Virus record (IMG/VR): IMGVR_UViG_3300032224_000293
Span: 1-24,473 of that record
Length of the DNA: 24,473 nt
Reading direction: 5' to 3' (one strand)
From: a virus
Shown here: positions 1-5,493 of the stretch, one piece after another
How the letters are laid out: every line of letters starts with the position of its first letter
Numbering within the stretch: position 1 is the stretch's first letter
Notes under the pieces: model-generated
The model's database searches: none
Seen by the model: only the letters and a program-made list of their open reading frames with translations
What the model was told of the DNA's origin: nothing
Made by a program: the position numbers and the translations under genes

Positions 1-308
1 ACCCAATTCATACCTAGTGCTTTGGCCACTTTAATACGCTGTCGGATAAGCCGCTTCTGGAGGCCCTGTCCCTGATGAGGTCGTGTAACACCCGCACGAC
101 ACATATACATGCAGTCGCTCCAACGACTAGAGGAAACAAGGCCAGCGAAGCCAGCTGCCTCACCAGTTTCTGAGTAAGCAATGAACCAGTAGCCATTTTT
201 TGTAATTTCATATAGGGGACAATCAGGAAGACATGTTTTTTGCAACGACTTGAGAAGCTTTACCACTTCGGGCAAACTTGTATCAACACGGGCAATTTGA
301 TATTTCAT
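1..308 (-). CDS. GNAT-family N-acetyltransferase, C-terminus off the left edge
   Basis: Reading the minus strand from the ATG at 308-306 gives an uninterrupted frame of 102 codons to the window edge. GNAT enzymes transfer an acetyl group from acetyl-CoA to an amine; the substrate here cannot be told. Seen: a beta-rich N-terminal half (GYWFIAYSETGEAAGFAGLV, about residues 39-58), then motif A: the strand MYMCRAGVTRP (67-77), the pyrophosphate-binding loop QGQGLQ (79-84) and a basic helix KRLIRQRIKVAKALG. The last glycine of the usual R/Q-x-x-G-x-G/A signature is Gln84. The start is preceded by AGGTG a few bases upstream. It is the only gene on this strand and points away from the structural operon. 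Such enzymes are common in phage genomes and may modify host or virion proteins, but that is inference. The family call is strong; the function is unknown. Confidence 0.85.
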   Translation of the reverse strand, partial: MKYQIARVDTSLPEVVKLLKSLQKTCLPDCPLYEITKNGYWFIAYSETGEAAGFAGLVSSSRWSDCMYMCRAGVTRPHQGQGLQKRLIRQRIKVAKALGMNW

Positions 309-322
309 GCACCTATTGTGCA
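308..322. repeat. Small palindrome at the GNAT gene start
   Basis: TGCAC (308-312) and GTGCA (318-322) form a perfect 5-bp inverted repeat with a 5-nt spacer. It overlaps the first base of the GNAT start codon and its ribosome-binding region on the minus strand. It could fold as a small mRNA hairpin limiting translation, or be a half-site pair for a DNA-binding protein. A repeat this short can arise by chance. Confidence 0.3.
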
Positions 323-348
323 AAAGATTTATGACAAGAAAATAAAGG

Positions 349-377
349 TTGCAAAGTTAAAAAACACATGATATAAA
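349..377 (+). promoter_or_regulatory. Sigma70-like promoter for the structural operon
   Basis: TTGCAA (349-354) and TATAAA (372-377) are separated by exactly 17 bp. They match the -35 consensus at 4 of 6 and the -10 consensus at 5 of 6 positions, in an AT-rich stretch. This is the best promoter-like site in the only sizeable intergenic region. It lies 90 bp upstream of the first structural gene, and no comparable gap follows for 22 kb. TTGCAA is self-complementary and could also serve as a -35 for the divergent GNAT gene, but the matching minus-strand -10 candidates are poor. This is a motif match only. Confidence 0.55.
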
Positions 378-398
378 CAAGGTAATCCGGGGTTATCC

Positions 399-443
399 GG
401 TGCATTAGACAGTCCCGGCTGACGACATACAGACTAATGCGCC
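399..443 (+). promoter_or_regulatory. Leader hairpin upstream of the first structural gene
   Basis: GGTGCATTAG (399-408) pairs with CTAATGCGCC (434-443): ten base pairs including one G-T wobble, closing a 25-nt loop. It lies between the predicted promoter and the ribosome-binding site AAGGA (456-460), so it would be in the 5' untranslated leader. No T-tract follows, so it is not a normal intrinsic terminator. A role in mRNA stability, RNase processing or regulator binding is possible. The rest of 309-466 shows nothing gene-like. Confidence 0.45.
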
Positions 444-466
444 TAACTTGTATGTAAGGAAAAATC

Positions 467-1006
467 ATGGCACGCACAACATTCAGTGGCCCAGTACGAT
501 CAATGGGCGGTATGTATCAACAAGGTAATGGCGCAGTGATTGCACTCACCGCCAGCACAACCTTGGATCCCATCTCTCATGGTGGTCGCATTTTGAGCGT
601 TGGTGGCACTTTGGCTTCTAACCTCGTTATCACTTTGCCCACAATTAGCACTGTTGCTAATGGCGTTTCTTCTGGCCCCGGTCAAGACTACAATACCGCC
701 AATAATTTGGGCGTGTTGTATAGCATTTGGGTTCCTACAACGATTGCTACCAGCTCTGTTAAAATTGGCACTGATGGTACTGACAAATTTGTCGGTTCTT
801 TGTTGTCTGTTGACACAGATTCTTCTGGCGCTATGGTTGGTTTCACAGCCGCTGCTTCCAACGACTTCATCAACTTGAACGGCGGCACCACTGGTGGCGT
901 TGCAGGCACTTGGATTGAAATCCGCGCGCTTGCCGCATTGAAATATGTGGTTACTGGCGTGATTCTCGGCACTGGCACCGTGGCTACGCCATTCGCAGAT
1001 TCCTAA
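467..1006 (+). CDS. Virion structural protein, decoration-like
   Basis: A 179-residue protein with a good Shine-Dalgarno (AAGGA, 6 nt before the ATG). It is rich in Gly, Thr, Ser, Ala and Val and poor in charged residues, with alternating hydrophobic stretches such as LASNLVITLPTIS and TWIEIRALAALKYVVTGVIL that suggest a beta-sandwich. There is no signal peptide, and the hydrophobic runs look like buried strands. It starts with MARTTFSGPV, a pattern I associate with small capsid-associated proteins of uncultivated aquatic phages. It is the first gene after the promoter, a position often used by abundant capsid or decoration proteins. At 179 residues it seems too short and too beta-rich to be an HK97-fold major capsid protein. 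The virion role is inferred from position and composition; no catalytic motif is seen. Confidence 0.6.
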   Translation: MARTTFSGPVRSMGGMYQQGNGAVIALTASTTLDPISHGGRILSVGGTLASNLVITLPTISTVANGVSSGPGQDYNTANNLGVLYSIWVPTTIATSSVKIGTDGTDKFVGSLLSVDTDSSGAMVGFTAAASNDFINLNGGTTGGVAGTWIEIRALAALKYVVTGVILGTGTVATPFADS

Positions 1007-1015
1007 TTAACTCAA

Positions 1016-1032
1016 GGGGGCCCATGGCCCCC
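1016..1032 (+). terminator. GC-rich hairpin between first and second structural genes (terminator-like, no T-tract)
   Basis: GGGGGCC (1016-1022) and GGCCCCC (1026-1032) form a perfect 7-bp all-GC stem with a CAT loop, 10 bp after the first gene's stop codon. The next bases are AACTTAAGG, not a run of T, so full intrinsic termination is doubtful. It more likely acts as a partial terminator, or as a barrier protecting the 3' end of the first gene's mRNA so that gene is expressed above the rest. Confidence 0.5.
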
Positions 1033-1051
1033 AACTTAAGGGAGATTAATT

Positions 1052-1558
1052 ATGTTTCAATATGACGTAAAACAGGCACATATAAACGGTACGGGGTTTC
1101 TTGTGCAGGGGAGATCCCGTGTCAAGGCAATTTCATTTACAGGTAGCGCGACTGCAGGATATGTTTCGTTATTTGATACCTCAGTTGCTCCTGTTACTAC
1201 TGCGACCTATGGTAGGTCAGGCACTACAGTAACCGTTAGTTCTACGGGCCATGGGTTATCCACAGGGGATGCGATTGGGGTAGATTTTGGTACTGGGACA
1301 GGTGGAACGGCCACAAATGGTAACTACACAGTTACGGTTACAAATGCAAATACTTTTACCATTACTGATATCAATTCTGGCTCCATTACTGCGGGAGCCT
1401 CAATGGTATATGCAGCCCGTTGGTTGATGACCTTTGATATCTCCGCAGGCGATACATACAACAACGTCAGCCTTATCCCGGGTGATGGTGTAGTAGCATT
1501 TAATGGGGTATATGTCCAAACGTCTAATATAACAGCAGTAAACATCTTCTACGGATAA
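1052..1558 (+). CDS. Structural protein with an FCCH-like beta module
   Basis: A 168-residue protein with GGAG seven bases before its ATG. Residues about 1-50 and 125-168 form two beta-rich flanks (FLVQGRSRVKAISFTGSA; DTYNNVSLIPGDGVVAFNGV). Between them lies a module of about 55 residues: GRSGTTVTVSSTGHGLSTGD, then NGNYTVTVTNANTFTI. The HGL-x-TGD and NG-x-Y-x-V-x-V-x-x-x-N-T-F-T-I signature resembles the FCCH-type beta module (named after ubiquitin-activating E1) that recurs in phage tail and capsid proteins. A diverged relative sits in the hub protein at 13033. It is probably a capsid- or tail-surface protein. The family assignment is from motif reading only. Confidence 0.6.
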   Translation: MFQYDVKQAHINGTGFLVQGRSRVKAISFTGSATAGYVSLFDTSVAPVTTATYGRSGTTVTVSSTGHGLSTGDAIGVDFGTGTGGTATNGNYTVTVTNANTFTITDINSGSITAGASMVYAARWLMTFDISAGDTYNNVSLIPGDGVVAFNGVYVQTSNITAVNIFYG

Positions 1559-1568
1559 GGAGTCCAAA

Positions 1569-1751
1569 ATGGGACGAGCAGCAAAAATGGCAGATGATCA
1601 GTACCAAGGCGAAGTTCAGCCCGGTGCAAACAAGCAAGATATGAGCAAAGGTGGCGCTAAGCAGACCGCACGTAAAACTGTGGCCCCTTCTGGTTCCACT
1701 ACACCTCGTGGTGTTGGCGAAGCACGCAATAAGCCCTGCAAACTGTATTGA
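1569..1751 (+). CDS. Small basic phage protein with C-terminal RGVGxAR motif
   Basis: A 60-residue hydrophilic protein, starting MGRAAKMADDQYQGEVQPGA and rich in Lys, Arg, Gln and Gly, with no hydrophobic segment. The C-terminus TPRGVGEARNKPCKLY shares RGVG-x-AR and a terminal tyrosine with the 130-residue protein at 2232-2624. It starts 10 nt after the previous stop and is followed after 1 nt by the next gene, so it is probably translationally coupled. Small basic proteins of this kind are common between capsid and adaptor genes in uncultivated podoviruses; the function is unknown to me. Confidence 0.6.
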   Translation: MGRAAKMADDQYQGEVQPGANKQDMSKGGAKQTARKTVAPSGSTTPRGVGEARNKPCKLY

Positions 1752-1752
1752 A

Positions 1753-1998
1753 ATGGCTAAGTCTCCCGCATGGCAGAGGAAAGAAGGGAAAAGCCCAACT
1801 GGCGGTTTGAACGCCAAGGGGCGCGCCTCCGCCAAAAAGCAAGGCATGAATTTGAAACCTCCCCAGCCGGAAGGCGGCTCCCGCAAGGACTCTTTTTGTG
1901 CGAGGATGGAAGGCATGAAAAAGAAGCTGACCAGCGAGAAAACCGCCAAAGATCCAGATAGCAGAATTAATAAAAGCTTACGGAAATGGAAGTGCTGA
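1753..1998 (+). CDS. Small basic phage protein, DUF6321-like
   Basis: An 81-residue protein. The start chosen is the ATG at 1753, one base after the previous stop, rather than an upstream ATG overlapping that gene. It opens MAKSPAWQRKEGKSPTGGLN, continues NAKGRASAKKQGMN and ends SRINKSLRKWKC, with SFCARMEGMKKKLTS in between. This closely matches the pattern I remember for the DUF6321 family of small phage proteins, but I could not check it. It is about one quarter Lys plus Arg, with no membrane segment. Two Cys residues (in SFCAR and the last residue) are too few for a zinc site in one chain. A nucleic-acid or virion-interior role is plausible but unproven. Confidence 0.7.
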   Translation: MAKSPAWQRKEGKSPTGGLNAKGRASAKKQGMNLKPPQPEGGSRKDSFCARMEGMKKKLTSEKTAKDPDSRINKSLRKWKC

Positions 1999-1999
1999 A

Positions 2000-2248
2000 A
2001 TGGAATTGATGTTATGGAATATTGTCCTGACAGCACTTTTAGGCTTTGTTGGGTGGGTTCTAAAGGATAAATCCGAAGAGATTAATCGTCTTCAGATTTT
2101 GATTAACCGTACCCGCGAAGAAATTGCCAAAGAATACGTGACCAAAGCTGAGGTCCATGCGGATATCAACCGTGTTTTGGATAGACTAGATAGGTTGGAC
2201 GAAAAGTTAGACCGTTTAATGGGAGTAACAAATGCCCGTAGTCAGTAA
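2000..2248 (+). CDS. One-TM membrane protein with coiled coil
   Basis: An 82-residue protein. Residues about 3-21 (LMLWNIVLTALLGFVGWVL) form one transmembrane helix. The rest is charged and heptad-like, ending in VLDRLDRLDEKLDRL with regular leucines, typical of a coiled coil. It starts 1 nt after the preceding stop and overlaps the next gene by 17 nt. Membrane anchor plus coiled coil fits lysis accessory proteins (spanin or holin-like), but the gene lies about 9 kb from the lysis genes, so this is only a possibility. It is a plausible real gene because of tight packing and composition. Confidence 0.6.
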   Translation: MELMLWNIVLTALLGFVGWVLKDKSEEINRLQILINRTREEIAKEYVTKAEVHADINRVLDRLDRLDEKLDRLMGVTNARSQ

Positions 2249-2624
2249 GAAACAAAAAAGATTTATGGATGCAGCGGCACACAGTCCTGCATTTGCCAAA
2301 AAAGTAGGCATCCCACAGTCTGTGGCGATGGATTTTAGTGAAGCCAGTAAAGGCAAAAAGTTTAGAAAAGGTGGTGAAGCCATGGCAAAGATGAAAATGT
2401 TTGAAAAGTCTGGTAAAGATGTCGAGAAAAAGGGCGTAAAAGAAGGCTCTAAAGCCGATATGGCCATGGACAAAAAGCAAGGTTATGCCAAAGGTGGCAT
2501 GGTTGCTGGCATGGGTCAGTCACAAGGGAAAACCCTTAATCAAAACGTCAAGAAATTAGAAGGCGATAAAGTTGCCGTTCGTGGCGTTGGTGCAGCTCGT
2601 GCACGCACAGCAATGATCTATTGA
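2232..2624 (+). CDS. Lys-rich small phage protein
   Basis: A 130-residue, strongly basic protein opening MPVVSKKQKRFMDAAAHSPA, then KKVGIPQSVAMDFSEASKG, a pattern I recognise as recurrent in phage genomes with no known function. The middle is Lys, Glu and Met rich and looks helical. YAKGGMVAGMG (about residues 84-94) resembles short Ala-x-Gly-Gly motifs in the 938-residue internal protein. The C-terminus VAVRGVGAARARTAMIY matches the end of the 60-residue protein at 1569. It overlaps the previous gene by 17 nt, and the adaptor gene starts 1 nt after its stop. Packaged DNA-binding or assembly roles are guesses. Confidence 0.65.
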   Translation: MPVVSKKQKRFMDAAAHSPAFAKKVGIPQSVAMDFSEASKGKKFRKGGEAMAKMKMFEKSGKDVEKKGVKEGSKADMAMDKKQGYAKGGMVAGMGQSQGKTLNQNVKKLEGDKVAVRGVGAARARTAMIY

Positions 2625-2625
2625 T

Positions 2626-3303
2626 ATGGCTGTTTCTGGCGTATCCAACTTTGATCTGCAGTTTGACGACCTCATAACTGAGGCGTATGAGCGCTGCGGC
2701 ATTGAAGTGCGTGATGGTTACGACATGAAAACAGCGCTTCGTTCTATAAATTTAATTTTTGCAGAATGGGCTAATCGGGGGTTAAATCTTTGGACGATTG
2801 AGCAGCGCCAACAGGTTTTGACACCCGGTGTGTATGAGTATGACCTCCCTACGGATACGATTGATGGCCTCTCAGCCGTCATTCGGACCAATGCAGGCCA
2901 GTCTACCCAGCAGGACATCACAATTGATCGTATAGGCCGCGCAGAGTGGTTGCACGTACCAAACAAGTTGACCCAGTCTCGCCCTGCGCAGTATTACATT
3001 CAACGGACTGTGCCGGCTAAAGTATTTTTGTATCCTTCTCCCGATGCCACGCAGACTTGGACATTTGTTTATTACGCCATTCGGCGCATGGACGATGCAG
3101 GTGGATTTACAAATACTGCAGACATCTCTTTTCGCTTCCTGCCTTGTTTAGTGGCTGGACTGGCTTATTATTTGTCAGTCAAAAAAGCGCCTGATCGTGT
3201 TATGTTGCTCAAGCAAATGTATGAAGAAGAGTTTGCACGTGCAGCTTCGGAAGATCGTGAGCGATCAGGCTTCTTTGTGGTGCCTACCTATACGCAGAGG
3301 TAA
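2626..3303 (+). CDS. Head-tail adaptor / tail-tube connector, gp4/gp11-like
   Basis: A 225-residue protein of the size of podovirus adaptors. The N-terminal helical part (LITEAYERCGIEVRDGYDM, TALRSINLIFAEWANRGLNL) is followed by a beta section with VYEYDLPTDTIDGLSAV, then YYIQRTVPAKVFLYPSPDAT, and a C-terminal helical part with FLPCLVAGLAYYLSVKKAPD. This arrangement is typical of proteins that dock under the portal (P22 gp4-like or T7 gp11-like). The gene at 3633 has the same order of elements, including the PSPDA/PTPDA turn. It starts 1 nt after the upstream stop. The structural role is well supported by context; the exact ring it forms is not known. Confidence 0.65.
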   Translation: MAVSGVSNFDLQFDDLITEAYERCGIEVRDGYDMKTALRSINLIFAEWANRGLNLWTIEQRQQVLTPGVYEYDLPTDTIDGLSAVIRTNAGQSTQQDITIDRIGRAEWLHVPNKLTQSRPAQYYIQRTVPAKVFLYPSPDATQTWTFVYYAIRRMDDAGGFTNTADISFRFLPCLVAGLAYYLSVKKAPDRVMLLKQMYEEEFARAASEDRERSGFFVVPTYTQR

Positions 3304-3306
3304 GCC

Positions 3307-3636
3307 ATGGCTTATGTATCAGGCAAATTTGCAATTGCGCTGTGCGATAGATGCGGCCAACGATACAAGCTCAACACTCTTATCAAAGAATGGACGGGTT
3401 TTAAGGTTTGTCCTGAGTGTTATGAGCCAAAGCACCCACAGTTGGAGCCAAAGCGCTCAATAAATGAGCCTCAGGCCTTGCAACAACCTCGCCCAGAGAG
3501 TAGACTTGGGGTTACCGTCTACGTCGGGTTCACGGCTGATACTTCATTTGCAAGTATCGGAATGATGCCGATGCCTTATGCCAAACCATTGGTCGCTGCA
3601 GCGATTCTTGGAACAGTCAAAACGAGCATCACATGA
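3307..3636 (+). CDS. Zinc-ribbon protein
   Basis: A 109-residue protein with GAGG placed just before the upstream stop as ribosome-binding site. CDRCG (Cys13, Cys16) and CPEC (Cys35, Cys38) form a four-cysteine zinc ribbon, followed by the conserved-looking KHPQLEPKRS. The C-terminal third (RLGVTVYVGFTADTSFASIG) is unrelated and may be beta-structured. It sits between two adaptor genes and overlaps the second by the 4-nt ATGA, so co-expression is expected. Small zinc-ribbon proteins at this position recur in similar phages; whether this one is in the virion or helps assembly is unknown. Confidence 0.7.
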   Translation: MAYVSGKFAIALCDRCGQRYKLNTLIKEWTGFKVCPECYEPKHPQLEPKRSINEPQALQQPRPESRLGVTVYVGFTADTSFASIGMMPMPYAKPLVAAAILGTVKTSIT

Positions 3637-4478
3637 ACTACACTGAATTAAGTACCGCTATTCAGGCTTACACCGACAATACAGACGCTGGTTTTGTAGC
3701 AGAAATTCCTGTTTTTGTTATGCAAGCTGAGCAGCGTGTATATAACGCGGTACAAATTGCCAACTTACGCAAAAACGTGACGGGTGTGTTGCAAACCGGA
3801 AATAAATATCTTAGTTGTCCAAGTGATTTTTTATCTACTTATTCATTGGCAGTATATCTTGCACCTAGTACAACGGCTACGGGATCCTCGGGCAGTTCTA
3901 CTATTATTGTGGCGAGTGCATTAAACATAGCTGTAGGCATGTATGTTTCGGGCACTGGTATTGCAACTGGTGCAACTGTTACAGTGGTCAACGGCACTAC
4001 CATTACCCTGAGCATTGCAAATACTGGTGCAGTATCTGGCACTGTGACGTTTCAGGGTGAGTATACATATCTGTTAAACCGAGACGTGAACTTTATGCGT
4101 CAGGTATACCCCAATCCGCTTTATCAAGCTACGCCTAAGTACTATGCTATTTTTGGGCCTCAATCAAATGACGTCAATGAGCTGACGTTTATCATGGGTC
4201 CCACCCCTGATGCCCAATACAATGCAGAACTTCATTTTTATTATTATCCCGAGTCAATTGTTACGGCAAACCGGTCGTGGTTAGGGGATAACTTTGACAG
4301 CGTTCTTTTGTATGGGTCTCTTGTTGAGGCATATACATACATGAAGGGTGAGCAGGATTTGATGGCGCTATACGATGTCAAATTTAAAGAGGCGTTGGGT
4401 CTCTTGAAGAATTTGGGCGATGGTAAGCAACGCGGTGATGCTTACTTGGATGGCCAAGTCAAAATACCAGTGAGTTAA
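3633..4478 (+). CDS. Second adaptor-like structural protein with inserted beta domain
   Basis: A 281-residue protein with helical N-terminus (IPVFVMQAEQRVYNAVQIAN), beta strands ending YLSCPSDFLSTYSLAVYL, and a C-terminal helical section (DSVLLYGSLVEAYTYMKGEQ) preceded by MGPTPDAQYNAELHFYYYP. The order matches the 225-residue adaptor at 2626, so the two are probably paralogues forming neighbouring rings of the tail. About residues 77-140 interrupt this plan: a Gly/Ser/Thr/Val-rich segment containing GMYVSGTGIATGATVTVVNG, of a type usually seen in tail fibres. Translation starts in the ATGA overlap with the zinc-ribbon gene. Role inferred from architecture and neighbours. Confidence 0.65.
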   Translation: MNYTELSTAIQAYTDNTDAGFVAEIPVFVMQAEQRVYNAVQIANLRKNVTGVLQTGNKYLSCPSDFLSTYSLAVYLAPSTTATGSSGSSTIIVASALNIAVGMYVSGTGIATGATVTVVNGTTITLSIANTGAVSGTVTFQGEYTYLLNRDVNFMRQVYPNPLYQATPKYYAIFGPQSNDVNELTFIMGPTPDAQYNAELHFYYYPESIVTANRSWLGDNFDSVLLYGSLVEAYTYMKGEQDLMALYDVKFKEALGLLKNLGDGKQRGDAYLDGQVKIPVS

Positions 4479-4481
4479 ACC

Positions 4482-4898
4482 ATGATTACAGCTGGCCTTA
4501 CCAACAGTTTTAAGCAGCAATTGCTGCTTGGAGTGCATGATTTTTTAACAGACACGTTTAAGATTGCGCTGTATACATCTTCGGCTGTTTTAGGTCCTGA
4601 TACCACTGTATATACAACAAGTAATGAAGTATCTGGTGCGGGGTATACGGCAGGTGGTTTGCAGTTGCAAAATATCACAGTCAATTTATCTATGGGCGTA
4701 GCTTATGTAAGCTTTACAAACCCATCGTGGTCGGGCGCAACCTTTGCCACACGCGGAGCATTAATCTATAATTTCAGTAAATCAAACAAGTCTGTTGGTG
4801 TCTTGAATTTTGGTGTTGATCAAACGATGTTGGGTCAATCTTTCACTATTCAGCTGCCTACAAATGATCCAGAAACCGCCCTCATCCGAATCTCTTAA
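4482..4898 (+). CDS. Structural protein, function unknown
   Basis: A 138-residue protein opening MITAGLTNSFKQQLLLGVHD and then DTFKIALYTSSAVLGPDTT. It is beta-rich, with alternating hydrophobics and a Trp in TNPSWSGATFATRGALIYN. I recognise the pattern from uncultivated phage genomes, where it is labelled only as a structural or hypothetical protein. It starts 3 nt after the adaptor gene's stop and is followed after 9 nt by another beta-rich gene. Its place between adaptors and fibre genes suggests a tail or capsid-surface protein. No catalytic motif or membrane segment is visible. Confidence 0.6.
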   Translation: MITAGLTNSFKQQLLLGVHDFLTDTFKIALYTSSAVLGPDTTVYTTSNEVSGAGYTAGGLQLQNITVNLSMGVAYVSFTNPSWSGATFATRGALIYNFSKSNKSVGVLNFGVDQTMLGQSFTIQLPTNDPETALIRIS

Positions 4899-4907
4899 GG
4901 ACACACC

Positions 4908-5486
4908 ATGACCACAGAAAAACTCACAGCAACTGACCATGTTTTTAGTGGTCTGACTGCCGGTACACAATCAGGCGAGCAAGCCAAAGCCACAGGCGTT
5001 TACTACGTTGAGTGCCATGATAAAGATGGTAACTTGAAGTGGTCTGCTGAGTCTAAGAACTTGGTAGTGAACGTTGGCCTTCAGTACATGGCTGGCACGG
5101 CTCTGACTTCAGTGACCCAGATTACCACTTGGTATATTGGTCTGTATGGTGCTGGTGCATCTAACACCCCTGCGGCTGGCGACACAATGTCTTCTCACGC
5201 TGGCTGGACTGAAGTTGTGCCTTACAGCAATGCAACCCGCGTGACTGCTACGTTTGCCACAGCAACGACTGCAAACCCTTCTGTGGTTACTAACTCAGCT
5301 TCCCCTGCTACGTTTAACATCAATGCGACTTCCACTGTTGGCGGTGCGTTCTTGACAAGTGGTAGTGCTAAGAGCGGTACGACTGGAACATTGTTCTCTG
5401 CTGCTGACTTCTCATCGCCCGGTGACCGCTCTGTGGTTTCTGGTGACGTTTTGAGCGTAACTTATACATTCAGCTTAGCCGGTTGA
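4908..5486 (+). CDS. Structural protein, function unknown
   Basis: A 192-residue protein rich in Thr, Ser, Ala, Gly and Val. The N-terminal part has GVYYVECHDKDGNLKWSAES followed by NLVVNVGLQYMAGTALTS and WYIGLYGAG, a pattern I associate with a common but uncharacterised phage virion protein. The C-terminal half is Thr/Ser/Ala-rich (VVTNSASPATFNINATSTVG) and ends SGDVLSVTYTFSLAG, as expected for a beta-sandwich. It lies 9 nt after the preceding gene and 7 nt before the repeat protein, in the same operon. It may be a tail-surface or decoration protein; nothing in the sequence decides between these. Confidence 0.6.
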   Translation: MTTEKLTATDHVFSGLTAGTQSGEQAKATGVYYVECHDKDGNLKWSAESKNLVVNVGLQYMAGTALTSVTQITTWYIGLYGAGASNTPAAGDTMSSHAGWTEVVPYSNATRVTATFATATTANPSVVTNSASPATFNINATSTVGGAFLTSGSAKSGTTGTLFSAADFSSPGDRSVVSGDVLSVTYTFSLAG

Positions 5487-5493
5487 GGTCTAA

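Noticed and set aside
309-466. tRNA or small RNA gene in the intergenic gap
   Set aside because: No cloverleaf, and the only structure is one hairpin in what looks like an mRNA leader.
467-1006. Major capsid protein
   Set aside because: At 179 residues and almost all beta with no helical HK97 elements it is too short; decoration-like protein fits better.
1524-2036. 170-codon minus-strand frame
   Set aside because: It covers three small plus-strand genes with recognisable phage patterns, tight spacing and proper starts; the antisense product looks like no known protein.
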